DNA of 10,328 nt. Source: DATJSJ01 sp035504175. GTDB lineage: Bacteria; Pseudomonadota; Alphaproteobacteria; Acetobacterales; Acetobacteraceae. Positions 1 to 6,385 of this stretch are shown one piece after another. The notes below the pieces were generated by a model, which was given only the letters and a program-made list of their open reading frames with translations, had not been told where the DNA came from and searched no databases. The position numbers were made by a program, and so were the translations under genes. The DNA lies in the NCBI GenBank assembly GCA_035504175.1, contig DATJSJ010000095.1:1-10328 (forward strand), in the 5' to 3' direction. Positions within the stretch are counted from its first letter, which is position 1; each line of letters starts with the position of its first letter.

Positions 1-173
1 TGCTCCCGCTCGGAACCCAGCTCACCGCCGACACCCCACTCTGCCTGGTGCACGCCCGAACTGCCGCGGAGGCGGCGCAGGCGCGCCAGCGCATCCTCGC
101 CGCCGTCACCATCGCCGACGAAGTCCCGACCCCACCGCCAATCATTCGCGGCCGCATCGCCGAGGCCGTCTGA
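1..173 (+). CDS. deoA: Thymidine phosphorylase-like protein, C-terminal end (partial)
   Basis: Only the last 56 complete codons are visible; the gene enters from the left edge and stops at TGA 171-173. The visible protein runs from LPLGTQLTADTPLCLVHA to a tail ending PIIRGRIAEAV. This fits the C-terminal domain of pyrimidine nucleoside phosphorylases: a glycine-anchored turn, then 'PL..VHA', then an alanine-rich helix and a short 'AxxIADE.P..PP.I' tail. These enzymes split thymidine (or AMP in the related archaeal-type branch) with phosphate to give base and sugar 1-phosphate in the cytoplasm. The catalytic domains lie outside the window, so substrate choice cannot be judged. The symbol is tentative. 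The next plus-strand gene starts 207 bases later and is probably a separate unit. Confidence 0.6.
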   Translation, partial: LPLGTQLTADTPLCLVHARTAAEAAQARQRILAAVTIADEVPTPPPIIRGRIAEAV

Positions 174-198
174 CCGGCGCGACGCCCCGCGCCTGCCC

Positions 199-215
199 GT
201 CCGGCGGCGCCGGAC
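199..215 (+). terminator. Weak hairpin after the phosphorylase gene
   Basis: Arms GTCCGGC and GCCGGAC (7 bp, perfect) enclose a 3-base loop, 26 bases after the phosphorylase stop. No T-run follows, so intrinsic termination is doubtful; it may be a Rho-associated or 3'-protecting stem. The rest of 174-380 shows no gene or clear promoter that I can support. Confidence 0.25.
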
Positions 216-380
216 AGCGGTCATTCTGCGCGCCGCGTCACACCCGATCGCGCCGCACGCCCCTTCGGACGAGATTGCCGGCGCCGGTTGTGCACGCCGC
301 CACGCCGGGCCGTCCGGCGCCGCGATTAGGGTCCGCCGCACCAGCAACCCATACGGCTTCCGCAGCCGCAGAGGACATCC

Positions 381-1004
381 ATGGCGCAGCAACGGCTCGG
401 ACGACTGGCGGCGCTGGCGGCCTGCGCCGCCCTCGTGATGCGGGTGGGAGTAGCGCAGGCAACCATCCTCAATGCCGGCGACACGCTCGACATCCCGTTT
501 CACTTCAGCGCCGCCCCGGTCACGCCCTTCGGCGCCACCGACACGGTCGAGTTCGACGAGAGCGACACCAATCTCAGCTTCACGCCGCTGCAGGCGGTCG
601 CGACGTTCTACAACGGCACGACCCTGCTGGCGCAGACCAACTTCACGCCGCTGGTGTTCCAGACGATCACCCTGGCCAGCACCGCCAGCGCGTGGAACTT
701 CGACTTCACCGCCTTCGCCACCGACTTCTCCTCGATCGTCAACGGCACGATCGACGGCCACCTCGACATCACCCTGCTGCAGGGCCGCGACGATATCAGC
801 ATCGGCGTGATCGGCGCGGGCCACAGCACCGGCGCGCAGAGCTTCGTCGATGCCTCGGTCTTTCCGACCCTCGGCCCGGCCACGGTGATCCCGGCCAACG
901 GCGTCCCGGAGCCGGCGAGCATTGCCGTGTTCGGCACCGGGCTGCTCGGGCTCGGTCTGCTGACCCGCCGGCGGGCCAGATACCGGCCGGACGCACGCGG
1001 GTAG
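381..1004 (+). CDS. PEP-CTERM domain exported protein, function unknown
   Basis: This is a 207-residue secreted protein. Residues 1-27 are a signal peptide ending in an A-Q-A cleavage motif. The mature part (about 28-170) is rich in T, F, D and S with alternating hydrophobics, suggesting a beta-rich extracellular domain; it has no cysteine and no catalytic motif I recognise. The C-terminus is a classic PEP-CTERM signal: VPEP at 175-178, a hydrophobic span (about 181-194) and a basic RRR cluster (196-198). In the known pathway an exosortase (EpsH/XrtA type) processes this tail and the protein goes to the cell surface or the exopolysaccharide matrix. No exosortase is in this window. The start is supported by GAGGA at 371-375, five bases before ATG. 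A GC-rich hairpin follows the stop. The sorting class is clear; the role is not. Confidence 0.85.
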   Translation: MAQQRLGRLAALAACAALVMRVGVAQATILNAGDTLDIPFHFSAAPVTPFGATDTVEFDESDTNLSFTPLQAVATFYNGTTLLAQTNFTPLVFQTITLASTASAWNFDFTAFATDFSSIVNGTIDGHLDITLLQGRDDISIGVIGAGHSTGAQSFVDASVFPTLGPATVIPANGVPEPASIAVFGTGLLGLGLLTRRRARYRPDARG

Positions 1005-1005
1005 C

Positions 1006-1043
1006 GCGCTCCGCGCCGCGACCGCGGCGATCCGACGGAGCGC
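1006..1043 (+). terminator. GC-rich nested hairpin after the PEP-CTERM gene
   Basis: The structure begins one base after the TAG stop. The outer stem GCGCTCCG/CGGAGCGC (1006-1013 with 1036-1043) encloses an inner stem CGCCGC/GCGGCG (1014-1019 with 1024-1029) with a GACC loop and a 6-base bulge on the 3' side. It should be very stable, but no T-run follows. It could be a 3'-end stabiliser or a terminator that does not need a U-tract. Confidence 0.4.
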
Positions 1044-1079
1044 AGGAAAGGCGACGCCGCCCCTGGCCGGTCACCCGGC

Positions 1080-1107
1080 GTGACCTGCTGCCGATTTGGG
1101 CTATGCT
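1080..1107 (+). promoter_or_regulatory. Possible sigma-70-like promoter for the HtrA-type protease
   Basis: GTGACC (1080-1085, 4 of 6 to TTGACA) and TATGCT (1102-1107, 4 of 6 to TATAAT) are separated by 16 bases. Initiation near 1114 would leave a leader of about 50 bases before the proposed GTG start. This stretch is less GC-rich than its surroundings. It is a visual match only; an extracytoplasmic-stress sigma site was not recognised. Confidence 0.3.
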
Positions 1108-1166
1108 ACTCCGGCCGTCCGGTCCGCGGCAGGGCCGGGCGACATCGGATTGGCCAGGGAAAGCGG

Positions 1167-2663
1167 GTGACTGGGATGAGGCGGTTGATCGCGAACTGGG
1201 CATGCCGGGGCGGCGCGGCGGTGATGCCGGCCCTGCTGGCGCTCTCGCTCGTCTCGCCGGCGCGGGCGGGCGACACGCCCACCCAGTCCGCCGATCAGGC
1301 GATGAGCCATCAGGTCATGATGGACCAGATGATGATGGGTCAGTCGATGATGACCCAGGCCTCGCTGGTCCGCAGCCTGCTGCCAACCGTGGTCAACATC
1401 ACCGCCAAGGCCGAAGTCTCCTCCGACAACTCGCCGGTGGTCGCCTCCGCCTCCAGCGGCTCACTGGTGACCCAGACCTCGGCCGGATCCGGCTTCATCA
1501 TCGACCCGTCCGGCATCATCGTCACCAACTGGCACGTGGTCAGCGGCGCCTACGAAATCATCGTCACCTTCTCGGACGGCGCCCGGGCGCCGGCCAACAT
1601 CCTGAACGCGGCCCGGATCGTCGACCTGGCACTGCTCAAGGTGACGCCACCGCACCCGCTGATCGCGGCACACTGGGGCAACAGCGACGAGGTGCAGGTG
1701 GGCGATCCGGTGCTGGCGATCGGCAATCCGCTCGGCGTCGGCATGACGGTTACATCCGGCATCGTCAGCGCGCTCAACCGCAACATCATGGACACGCCTT
1801 ACGACGATTTCATCCAGACCGACGCGCCGATCAATCACGGCAATTCCGGCGGACCGCTGTTCGACATGGCCGGCAAGGTAATCGGGGTGAACGCCGCGAT
1901 CATCTCGCCCACCTCCGCTTCCGCCGGCCTCGGCTTCGCGATTCCCGCGAATGACGCGCATTTCGTCGCCGAGCGGCTGCTGCGCTATGGCTGGGTGCGG
2001 CCGGGCTTCCTCGGAGTGAAGGTGCAGCAGGTGACGCCCGACATGGCGGTCGCCCTCGGGATGAAGCAGCCGGAAGGCTCGATCGTCGCCAACGTGATCG
2101 CGCAAGGGCCGGCATCGAAGGCCGGGCTCGAGATCGGCGACGTGATCCTGAAGTTCGGTACCAAGAGCCCGCCGGACGAGCGGGCGCTGCTGCGCGACAT
2201 CGCCTCCACCCAGTCGGGCACGCAGGTGCCGGTCGCGGTGCTGCGCGACGGCCAGCCGCTCACGCTGACCGTGACCATTGCCGAGTGGCCGAAGAGCGAG
2301 TGGGAGGAGCGCGATGAGCCGACCAAGGTCATCCGCCCGCATCTCGACATTCCGGCCAATCTCGGCCTGACCCTGGCGCCGCTGACCCAGGAAAGCCGTG
2401 CGAAATACGGGCTGCAGCTCGGCCAGAACGGCGTGTTGATCACCGGCGTCGCGGCCGGCACCGATGCCGCGCAACGGGGTCTGACCCCCGGCGATGTCAT
2501 CTTGCAGGTGAAAAACAGCAAGGTGAATTCGCCAAATGAGTTCCAGACCCGCATCGACGAGGCACGTCGCGGCCACGACCCGCTCGTGATGTTGCTGCTT
2601 CTGCCGAGGGAAGAGCAGAATCCCGGTCCGAAATGGGTCCCGGTGCAGATTTCTGCCGGCTGA
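1167..2663 (+). CDS. HtrA/Deg-family periplasmic serine endoprotease with two PDZ domains
   Basis: This 498-residue protein is of normal DegP/DegQ length. Such proteases degrade or refold damaged envelope proteins in the periplasm. Residues 1-34 are a signal peptide ending A-R-A. A Met-rich segment follows (46-62, eight Met in 17 residues). The trypsin-like S1C domain (about 66-270) carries the full triad: H123 in TNWHVV, D153 in RIVDLALLKV and S227 in NHGNSGGPL. PDZ1 spans about 280-372, with GPASKAGLEIGDVI as its core, and PDZ2 about 398-482. The active-site run has His where DegP has Pro before GNSGG, a variant seen in some alphaproteobacterial Deg proteins. Start choice: AGGGA at 1156-1160 sits 6 bases before GTG 1167 but 15 before ATG 1176, so GTG is preferred; ATG 1176 is the alternative. 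The more distant in-frame GTG at 1080 would put a long basic stretch ahead of the signal peptide and is unlikely. No two-component genes flank it. Confidence 0.92.
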   Translation: MTGMRRLIANWACRGGAAVMPALLALSLVSPARAGDTPTQSADQAMSHQVMMDQMMMGQSMMTQASLVRSLLPTVVNITAKAEVSSDNSPVVASASSGSLVTQTSAGSGFIIDPSGIIVTNWHVVSGAYEIIVTFSDGARAPANILNAARIVDLALLKVTPPHPLIAAHWGNSDEVQVGDPVLAIGNPLGVGMTVTSGIVSALNRNIMDTPYDDFIQTDAPINHGNSGGPLFDMAGKVIGVNAAIISPTSASAGLGFAIPANDAHFVAERLLRYGWVRPGFLGVKVQQVTPDMAVALGMKQPEGSIVANVIAQGPASKAGLEIGDVILKFGTKSPPDERALLRDIASTQSGTQVPVAVLRDGQPLTLTVTIAEWPKSEWEERDEPTKVIRPHLDIPANLGLTLAPLTQESRAKYGLQLGQNGVLITGVAAGTDAAQRGLTPGDVILQVKNSKVNSPNEFQTRIDEARRGHDPLVMLLLLPREEQNPGPKWVPVQISAG

Positions 2664-2717
2664 CGGCCGGCTGGGTACTCATAGCGGACGCGGCTCATAT
2701 GCACGGCCTGCAGGCAT

Positions 2718-2752
2718 GGCCGGCGCCGGCCCTCCGGGGCGATTTCCCCGGA
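2718..2752. other. Two adjacent palindromes after the protease gene
   Basis: GGCCGGCGCCGGCC (2718-2731) is a perfect 14-base palindrome. It abuts a hairpin with arms TCCGGGG (2733-2739) and CCCCGGA (2746-2752) around a CGATTT loop. The pair lies 54 bases past the protease stop and could end its transcript, but no T-run follows on either strand. The remainder of the 261-base gap up to 2925 holds no convincing gene. Confidence 0.35.
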
Positions 2753-2863
2753 AGGGCGAGAATCGGAGTGATTTCAAACTTGTGATGTCCTGGCGGCGAA
2801 CCGGGCGCGGCAAGGCTGGTGTGAGCCGCATCACCCGGTCAGTCGGCCGGTCCCTGACCGTTC

Positions 2864-2892
2864 TTGACTTTATCCTGCCACCGCACAACGTC
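2864..2892 (+). promoter_or_regulatory. Possible promoter for the repeat-protein gene
   Basis: TTGACT (2864-2869) is 5 of 6 to the sigma-70 -35 box. At 17 bases spacing the -10 position reads AACGTC, which is a poor match, so the promoter is incomplete or uses another sigma factor. The gene does have its own ribosome site, AGGA at 2913-2916, eight bases before ATG 2925. The 261-base gap upstream also argues for independent transcription. Confidence 0.25.
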
Positions 2893-2924
2893 AGCGCGCG
2901 TAACGGCTTATCAGGATCCGGGAA

Positions 2925-3455
2925 ATGAAGCTCTATACCGTTGCTGCCGCGGCAGCGCTTGCTTTGACCTTCTCTGCTGGCGCTTTCGCGCAGTCGACGT
3001 CCGTCACGCCGTGCGGGCCGCAGCTCGCCTCGCGCGGTGGCGTCGACGACCAGCCGAACAAGGCGCAGCTCGCCTCGCGCGCTGGCGTCGACAACCAGCC
3101 GAACAAGGCGCAGCTCGCCTCGCGCGCCGGCGTCGACAACCAGCCGAACAAGGCACAGCTCGCCTCGCGCGCTGGCGTCGACAACCAGCCGAACAAGGCG
3201 CAGCTTGCCTCGCGTGCCGGCGTCGACAACCAGCCGAACAAGGCGCAGCTCGCCTCGCGTGCCGGCGTCGGCGACCAGCCGAACAAGCCGCAGCTCGCCT
3301 CGCGCGCTGGCGTCGGCGATCAGCCGAACAAGCCGCAGCTCGCCTCGCGCGCCGGCATCGGCGACCAGCCGAACAAGCCGCAGCTCGCCTCGCGCGCTGG
3401 CATCGGCGACCAGCCGAACAAGCCGCAGCTCGCTTCCGCGACGGCCTGCCAGTAA
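2925..3455 (+). CDS. Small secreted protein built of nine 15-residue tandem repeats, unknown function
   Basis: This is a 176-residue protein I do not recognise. Residues 1-22 form a clear signal peptide (MKLYTV, alanine/leucine core, A-F-A cut site). After a ten-residue linker, residues 33-167 are nine unbroken repeats of consensus QLASRAGVDNQPNKA, and the tail QLASATACQ starts a tenth. Repeats 1-5 carry 'VD(D/N)QPNKA'; repeats 6-9 carry '(V/I)GDQPNKP'. Each unit has one Arg, one Lys and one or two Asp/Asn, so the chain is near neutral, hydrophilic and probably disordered or extended. The only two cysteines (30 and 175) flank the array. There is no membrane segment or LPxTG-type anchor. Synonymous wobble changes, a signal peptide, a ribosome site and a strong terminator support real expression in this frame. 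It could be a surface or matrix linker, a binding scaffold or a stress-related periplasmic protein; nothing decides between these. Confidence 0.8.
   Translation: MKLYTVAAAAALALTFSAGAFAQSTSVTPCGPQLASRGGVDDQPNKAQLASRAGVDNQPNKAQLASRAGVDNQPNKAQLASRAGVDNQPNKAQLASRAGVDNQPNKAQLASRAGVGDQPNKPQLASRAGVGDQPNKPQLASRAGIGDQPNKPQLASRAGIGDQPNKPQLASATACQ
3021..3425 (+). repeat. 45-bp tandem repeat array, nine units
   Basis: Nine head-to-tail 45-base units lie wholly inside the reading frame, each starting CAGCTCGCCTCGCG (CAGCTTGCC in unit 5). A partial tenth begins at 3426. Units 2 and 4 are identical in sequence; others differ by a few bases. The alanine codon in the seventh dipeptide alternates GCT/GCC, which hints at a 90-bp higher-order unit. 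Because 45 is a multiple of three, gain or loss of units keeps the frame. No spacers exist, so this is not a CRISPR array. Confidence 0.95.
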
Positions 3456-3496
3456 GCCAGGCGCGCCAACTCTAAACTTCACGCTTTGACTTCTGG

Positions 3497-3527
3497 CGGT
3501 GCCCCTTGCGGGCACCGTTTTCTTTTT
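3497..3527 (+). terminator. Rho-independent terminator after the repeat-protein gene
   Basis: A perfect 8-bp stem CGGTGCCC/GGGCACCG (3497-3504 with 3510-3517) and a 5-base CTTGC loop are followed by TTTTCTTTTT (3518-3527). It ends the plus-strand unit 42 bases after the stop. In the opposite direction no T-run follows the stem, so it is not an obvious terminator for the converging operon. Confidence 0.9.
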
Positions 3528-3564
3528 GTCCGCGCTGCGTCAGCGGCGAGTCGGTCGCCGCGCT

Positions 3565-4677
3565 TCAGGCGACCGGCTCGACCGTCTGCGTCTCCCGCGC
3601 CGCACCGATAAGCCCGGGTTCGGCCGGCAATACCCGGGCCGCATCTTCGGCCCACGAGACATGCACGGCCGCACCCGGCGGCAATTCCTCCGCCTCGACC
3701 GCCGGCACCAGCGCCAGCACCACCGCGTCCGGGCCGACGCCGACCTCGAGCCGCGTGTGTGCGCCGGTGAAAGTGCGCGCACGCACCGTGCCCGGAAGTC
3801 CGGACGCGTCCTCGCCGGCCGCCGCGACCCGCACGCTCTCCGGACGCAGCAGGAAGTGCACCGATGCTCCCTCCGGCAGGCCGCGCGCCCGGGCGGCGCG
3901 CACCGGCCGGCCCATCACCTCGACGATGCCCGCAGCGCCGTCCAGTACCCGTCCGGAAAACTCCGCCGCCTGGCCGACGAAGCGGGCGACGAAGATGTTT
4001 TCCGGCTCGGCATAGATCGCGCTCGGGTCGCCGACCTGCGCCAACCGGCCCTGGTTCATCACCACCACCCGGTCGGACACCGACAACGCCTCCTCCTGGT
4101 CATGGGTGACGAAGATCGTGGTGACGCCGGTATCCTGCTGGATGCGCCGGATCTCGTCGCGCAACTGCACCCGCACCTTGGCATCCAACGCCGAGAGCGG
4201 CTCGTCCAGCAGCAGCAGCGCCGGACGGATCGCCAGCGCGCGGGCCAGCGCGACACGCTGCTGCTGCCCGCCGGAAAGCTGGTGCGGGAACTTGCCCATG
4301 TGATCGCCGAGCCCGACCAGATCCAGCATCTCGCGCGCGCGACGCTGCTGCTCCGCCGGATCGAGCTGCCGCACCCGCAACCCGAAGCGCACGTTGTCGA
4401 GCGCGGTCATGTTGGGGAACAGGCTGTAGGCCTGGAACACCATGCCCATCTGCCGCTGCCGCGGCGCCAGCGCGGTGATGTCGCGCTCCTCGAGCAGCAG
4501 CCGGCCGGCATCGGGCAGCTCGAACCCGGCGACGATGCGAAGCAGCGTCGTCTTGCCGCAGCCGGACGGGCCGAGCAGCGACAGGAACTCGCCACGCGGC
4601 AGCGCGAGCGAGATGTCGTGCAGCACGGTGCGCCCGCCATACTGCTTGGCCACATGCTCGATGCGGAGATGGGTCAT
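3565..4677 (-). CDS. ABC transporter ATP-binding protein, PotA/POPT type
   Basis: This 370-residue ATPase powers the two permeases encoded just upstream. Motifs in order: Walker A GPSGCGKT (36-43), Q-loop Q82 in FQAYSLFPNM, signature LSGGQQQ (134-140), Walker B ALLLLDEP (153-160), D-loop SALD (162-165) and switch H192 in VTHDQEEA. The C-terminal part (about 240-345) looks like a TOBE regulatory domain, as in PotA, FbpC and PhnT. Its start ATG shares one base with the stop of the second permease (TGATG), so translation is coupled, and it is the last gene of the operon. Family members import polyamines, opines, phosphonates, ferric iron or sugar phosphates; sequence alone does not choose. The frame stays open far upstream, but only the ATG at 4677 gives a normal ATPase N-terminus (MTHLRIEHVAKQYGG). 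Confidence 0.95.
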   Translation of the reverse strand: MTHLRIEHVAKQYGGRTVLHDISLALPRGEFLSLLGPSGCGKTTLLRIVAGFELPDAGRLLLEERDITALAPRQRQMGMVFQAYSLFPNMTALDNVRFGLRVRQLDPAEQQRRAREMLDLVGLGDHMGKFPHQLSGGQQQRVALARALAIRPALLLLDEPLSALDAKVRVQLRDEIRRIQQDTGVTTIFVTHDQEEALSVSDRVVVMNQGRLAQVGDPSAIYAEPENIFVARFVGQAAEFSGRVLDGAAGIVEVMGRPVRAARARGLPEGASVHFLLRPESVRVAAAGEDASGLPGTVRARTFTGAHTRLEVGVGPDAVVLALVPAVEAEELPPGAAVHVSWAEDAARVLPAEPGLIGAARETQTVEPVA

Positions 4678-5459
4678 CAGCGCGCGCCCCCGATCTGCAC
4701 CTGGCCCCGCCCGGTCAGCAGCACGCCGGTCATGGCAAGCCAGGTTATGACGAAACTCAGCAGCGTCAGCGCCGCGGCCTGGGTCGCCGCCGTGCCGCCG
4801 ATATAGTTGATGTAGACCGCGAAGGTGTTGAACAGCAGGATGTTGGCGAAGGTAAACTCGCCCATGACGATCGCGATCGTCAGCAGCGCCGCGCCGATCA
4901 GCGCCGTCGTCAGGTTCGGGATCACCACGCGGAACACCAGCGTTCCCCAGCCGGCGCCGAGATTCTGCGCCGCCTCGGTCAAGGTGCGCACGTCGAGCGC
5001 GCGCAGCCCGACATCCAGCGCGCGATAGGTGTAGGGCAGCGCCAGGATGACATACGGGATGACGAGGTAGTTCGGCGTCGAGACCAGCCAGTCCGGCCCG
5101 GTGTAGAGCGCGGTCATGCCGGCGACCAGCACCACCGGCGGGACCACGAAAGGCAGCACCGAGATGAAGTCGAACACCGGCTTCAGCCGCGGCGTGCGCA
5201 GGTGCATCCAGAACACCGCCGGCACCAGGATGACCAGGCCGACCAGGATCGTCTCCAGCGCCAGGCGGAAGGAGAGGAACAGGCTCGCCCAGAGCGGCGC
5301 CTGCTGCACGACGGCGATATAGGCGGCAGGCCCGTAGCGCGACCCACCTTCCCACAGGCTGAACAGGCCGGTCGCGATCAGCGGCACGGCGAAATACAGC
5401 CCGACCACGATCAGGAACGGGATGCCGCCGCCCCAGGCGCGCCGGCGTCCGGCGCTCAT
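4677..5459 (-). CDS. ABC transporter inner-membrane permease, PotC-like
   Basis: This 260-residue integral membrane protein forms half of the transport channel. About six hydrophobic spans are visible, near residues 13-33, 67-85, 97-120, 131-143, 183-208 and 226-249. The cytoplasmic EAA loop is EAAQNLGAGWGTLVFRVVIP (162-181), with conserved E-A-A, G168 and the final I-P; it docks on the ATPase Q-loop region. Size and the position after a longer permease match the PotC/PhnV-type partner. Its ATG overlaps the stop of the first permease by four bases (ATGA), which also argues against the longer open frame reaching 5912. Confidence 0.92.
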   Translation of the reverse strand: MSAGRRRAWGGGIPFLIVVGLYFAVPLIATGLFSLWEGGSRYGPAAYIAVVQQAPLWASLFLSFRLALETILVGLVILVPAVFWMHLRTPRLKPVFDFISVLPFVVPPVVLVAGMTALYTGPDWLVSTPNYLVIPYVILALPYTYRALDVGLRALDVRTLTEAAQNLGAGWGTLVFRVVIPNLTTALIGAALLTIAIVMGEFTFANILLFNTFAVYINYIGGTAATQAAALTLLSFVITWLAMTGVLLTGRGQVQIGGAR

Positions 5460-6385
5460 CGCCGCCCCCAGCGATTCACCCGCCGCGCGATCACCGCGTA
5501 CAGCGCCATCACCACAACCATCACCACGATCATGCCGATGGACAGCGCCGCGCCGGTCTGCGGCGCCAGCATGACGTTGCCGGAGAGCACGTTGCTGATC
5601 TCGATCGGCACCAGCGCGAGTGAGCCGGAAGTCAACGCGTACGGCGTCGCGTAGGCGGAGAAGGCGTTGCCGAACAGCAGGATGTAGGCCGAGAGCAGCG
5701 ACGGCAGCAGGATCGGCAGCCCGACGTGCCGCCAGTAATCGCCGGCCGAGGCACCGAGATTCTCGGCCGCCTCGCGCCATTCGCGCCGCAGCCCCTCCAG
5801 GGCCGGCGCGATCACGATCAGCATGAGCGGAATCTGGAAATACGCGTATACCAGCACCATGCCGCTCAGCGAGTAGAGGCTGAAGCCGGCGGCGTAGATG
5901 TCGATGCCCCATTGCTTCAGCCAGACGGTGATCATGCCGAGGCTGCCGAGTGTCGCGATGAAGGCGAAGGCGAGCGGCACGCCGGCGAAATTCGCCGCGA
6001 CGGCGCTGAAGGTGGTGACGAAGGAGCGCAAGCCGCGCGGCGCGTTCGGCCCCATCGCGAAATAGGCGGTGAGGCCGCCGACGATCAGCCCGACCAGCGC
6101 CGAGAATGCCGAGAGCAGGATCGAGTTGGCGAAGGCGTGCAGCACCTGCGGCTCGGCCAGTTCGGCGACGTATTGCAGCGTCACGCCGCCCTTGGCGCCG
6201 CTGAATGCCTGGGTCAGCAGGCGCAGCGCCGGCAGCACCAGGAACGCCGTGACGTAGAGCAGGAACGGACCGACGAAGAGCGCGGTCGCGACTGCGGCGG
6301 CCCGGGCCCGCCGCCCGGCGGCGGAAAGCTGCCAGGGAGCGGGCCGTGCCGTCGCCGCGGTCAGGACTTGACCAGTTTCGACCAT
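5456..6385 (-). CDS. ABC transporter inner-membrane permease, PotB-like
   Basis: This 309-residue partner permease has a basic N-terminal tail (residues 1-29) and about six hydrophobic spans (31-57, 88-111, 122-147, 174-196, 229-250, 281-301). Its EAA loop, EAAENLGASAGDYWRHVGLP (205-224), is well conserved. A longer, N-extended first permease with a shorter second one is the usual PotB/PotC or PhnU/PhnV layout. The chosen ATG (6385) lies inside the binding-protein gene and overlaps its end by 25 bases; no strong ribosome site precedes it, so reinitiation or coupling is likely. An upstream in-frame ATG at 6589 would translate the binding-protein gene out of frame and is rejected. The exact start remains a little uncertain. 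Confidence 0.9.
   Translation of the reverse strand: MVETGQVLTAATARPAPWQLSAAGRRARAAAVATALFVGPFLLYVTAFLVLPALRLLTQAFSGAKGGVTLQYVAELAEPQVLHAFANSILLSAFSALVGLIVGGLTAYFAMGPNAPRGLRSFVTTFSAVAANFAGVPLAFAFIATLGSLGMITVWLKQWGIDIYAAGFSLYSLSGMVLVYAYFQIPLMLIVIAPALEGLRREWREAAENLGASAGDYWRHVGLPILLPSLLSAYILLFGNAFSAYATPYALTSGSLALVPIEISNVLSGNVMLAPQTGAALSIGMIVVMVVVMALYAVIARRVNRWGRR

Noticed and set aside
275..1954. 559-residue plus-strand frame crossing two genes
   Set aside because: It is an out-of-frame shadow with Arg/Pro/His-rich sequence. It spans the PEP-CTERM gene, the hairpin and half of the protease gene.
2664..2924. Riboswitch or small RNA in the gap before the repeat gene
   Set aside because: I see only two palindromes and a weak promoter-like box. 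No conserved riboswitch core could be recognised by eye; a covariance-model search would be needed to say more.
3021..3425. CRISPR array
   Set aside because: The units are joined head to tail with no spacers and encode a continuous protein.
3037..3489. Alternative plus-strand frames across the repeats (Ser/Thr/Arg-rich and Ala/Arg-rich products)
   Set aside because: They are Arg/Ser/Ala-rich products of frame-shifted GC-rich DNA, with no ribosome site or signal peptide.
2679..3515. 278-residue minus-strand frame with VRLVADAGARGEL-type repeats over the array
   Set aside because: It is a mirror of the 45-bp repeats, which keep all frames open because the unit is a multiple of three. It has no signal peptide or ribosome site and runs through the terminator stem; the plus frame has all of the expression signals.
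3499..4806. 435-residue plus-strand frame opposite the ATPase gene
   Set aside because: It is antisense to a gene with every ABC motif, and its product is His/Arg/Gln-rich without any family pattern.
4678..5355. N-terminal extension making the ATPase a 596-residue fusion
   Set aside because: The upstream part is the second permease read in the wrong frame. The TGATG junction and the normal ATPase N-terminus fix the start at 4677.
5460..5912. N-terminal extension of the second permease to 411 residues
   Set aside because: The extension is the first permease read out of frame. The ATGA overlap at 5459 gives the normal start.
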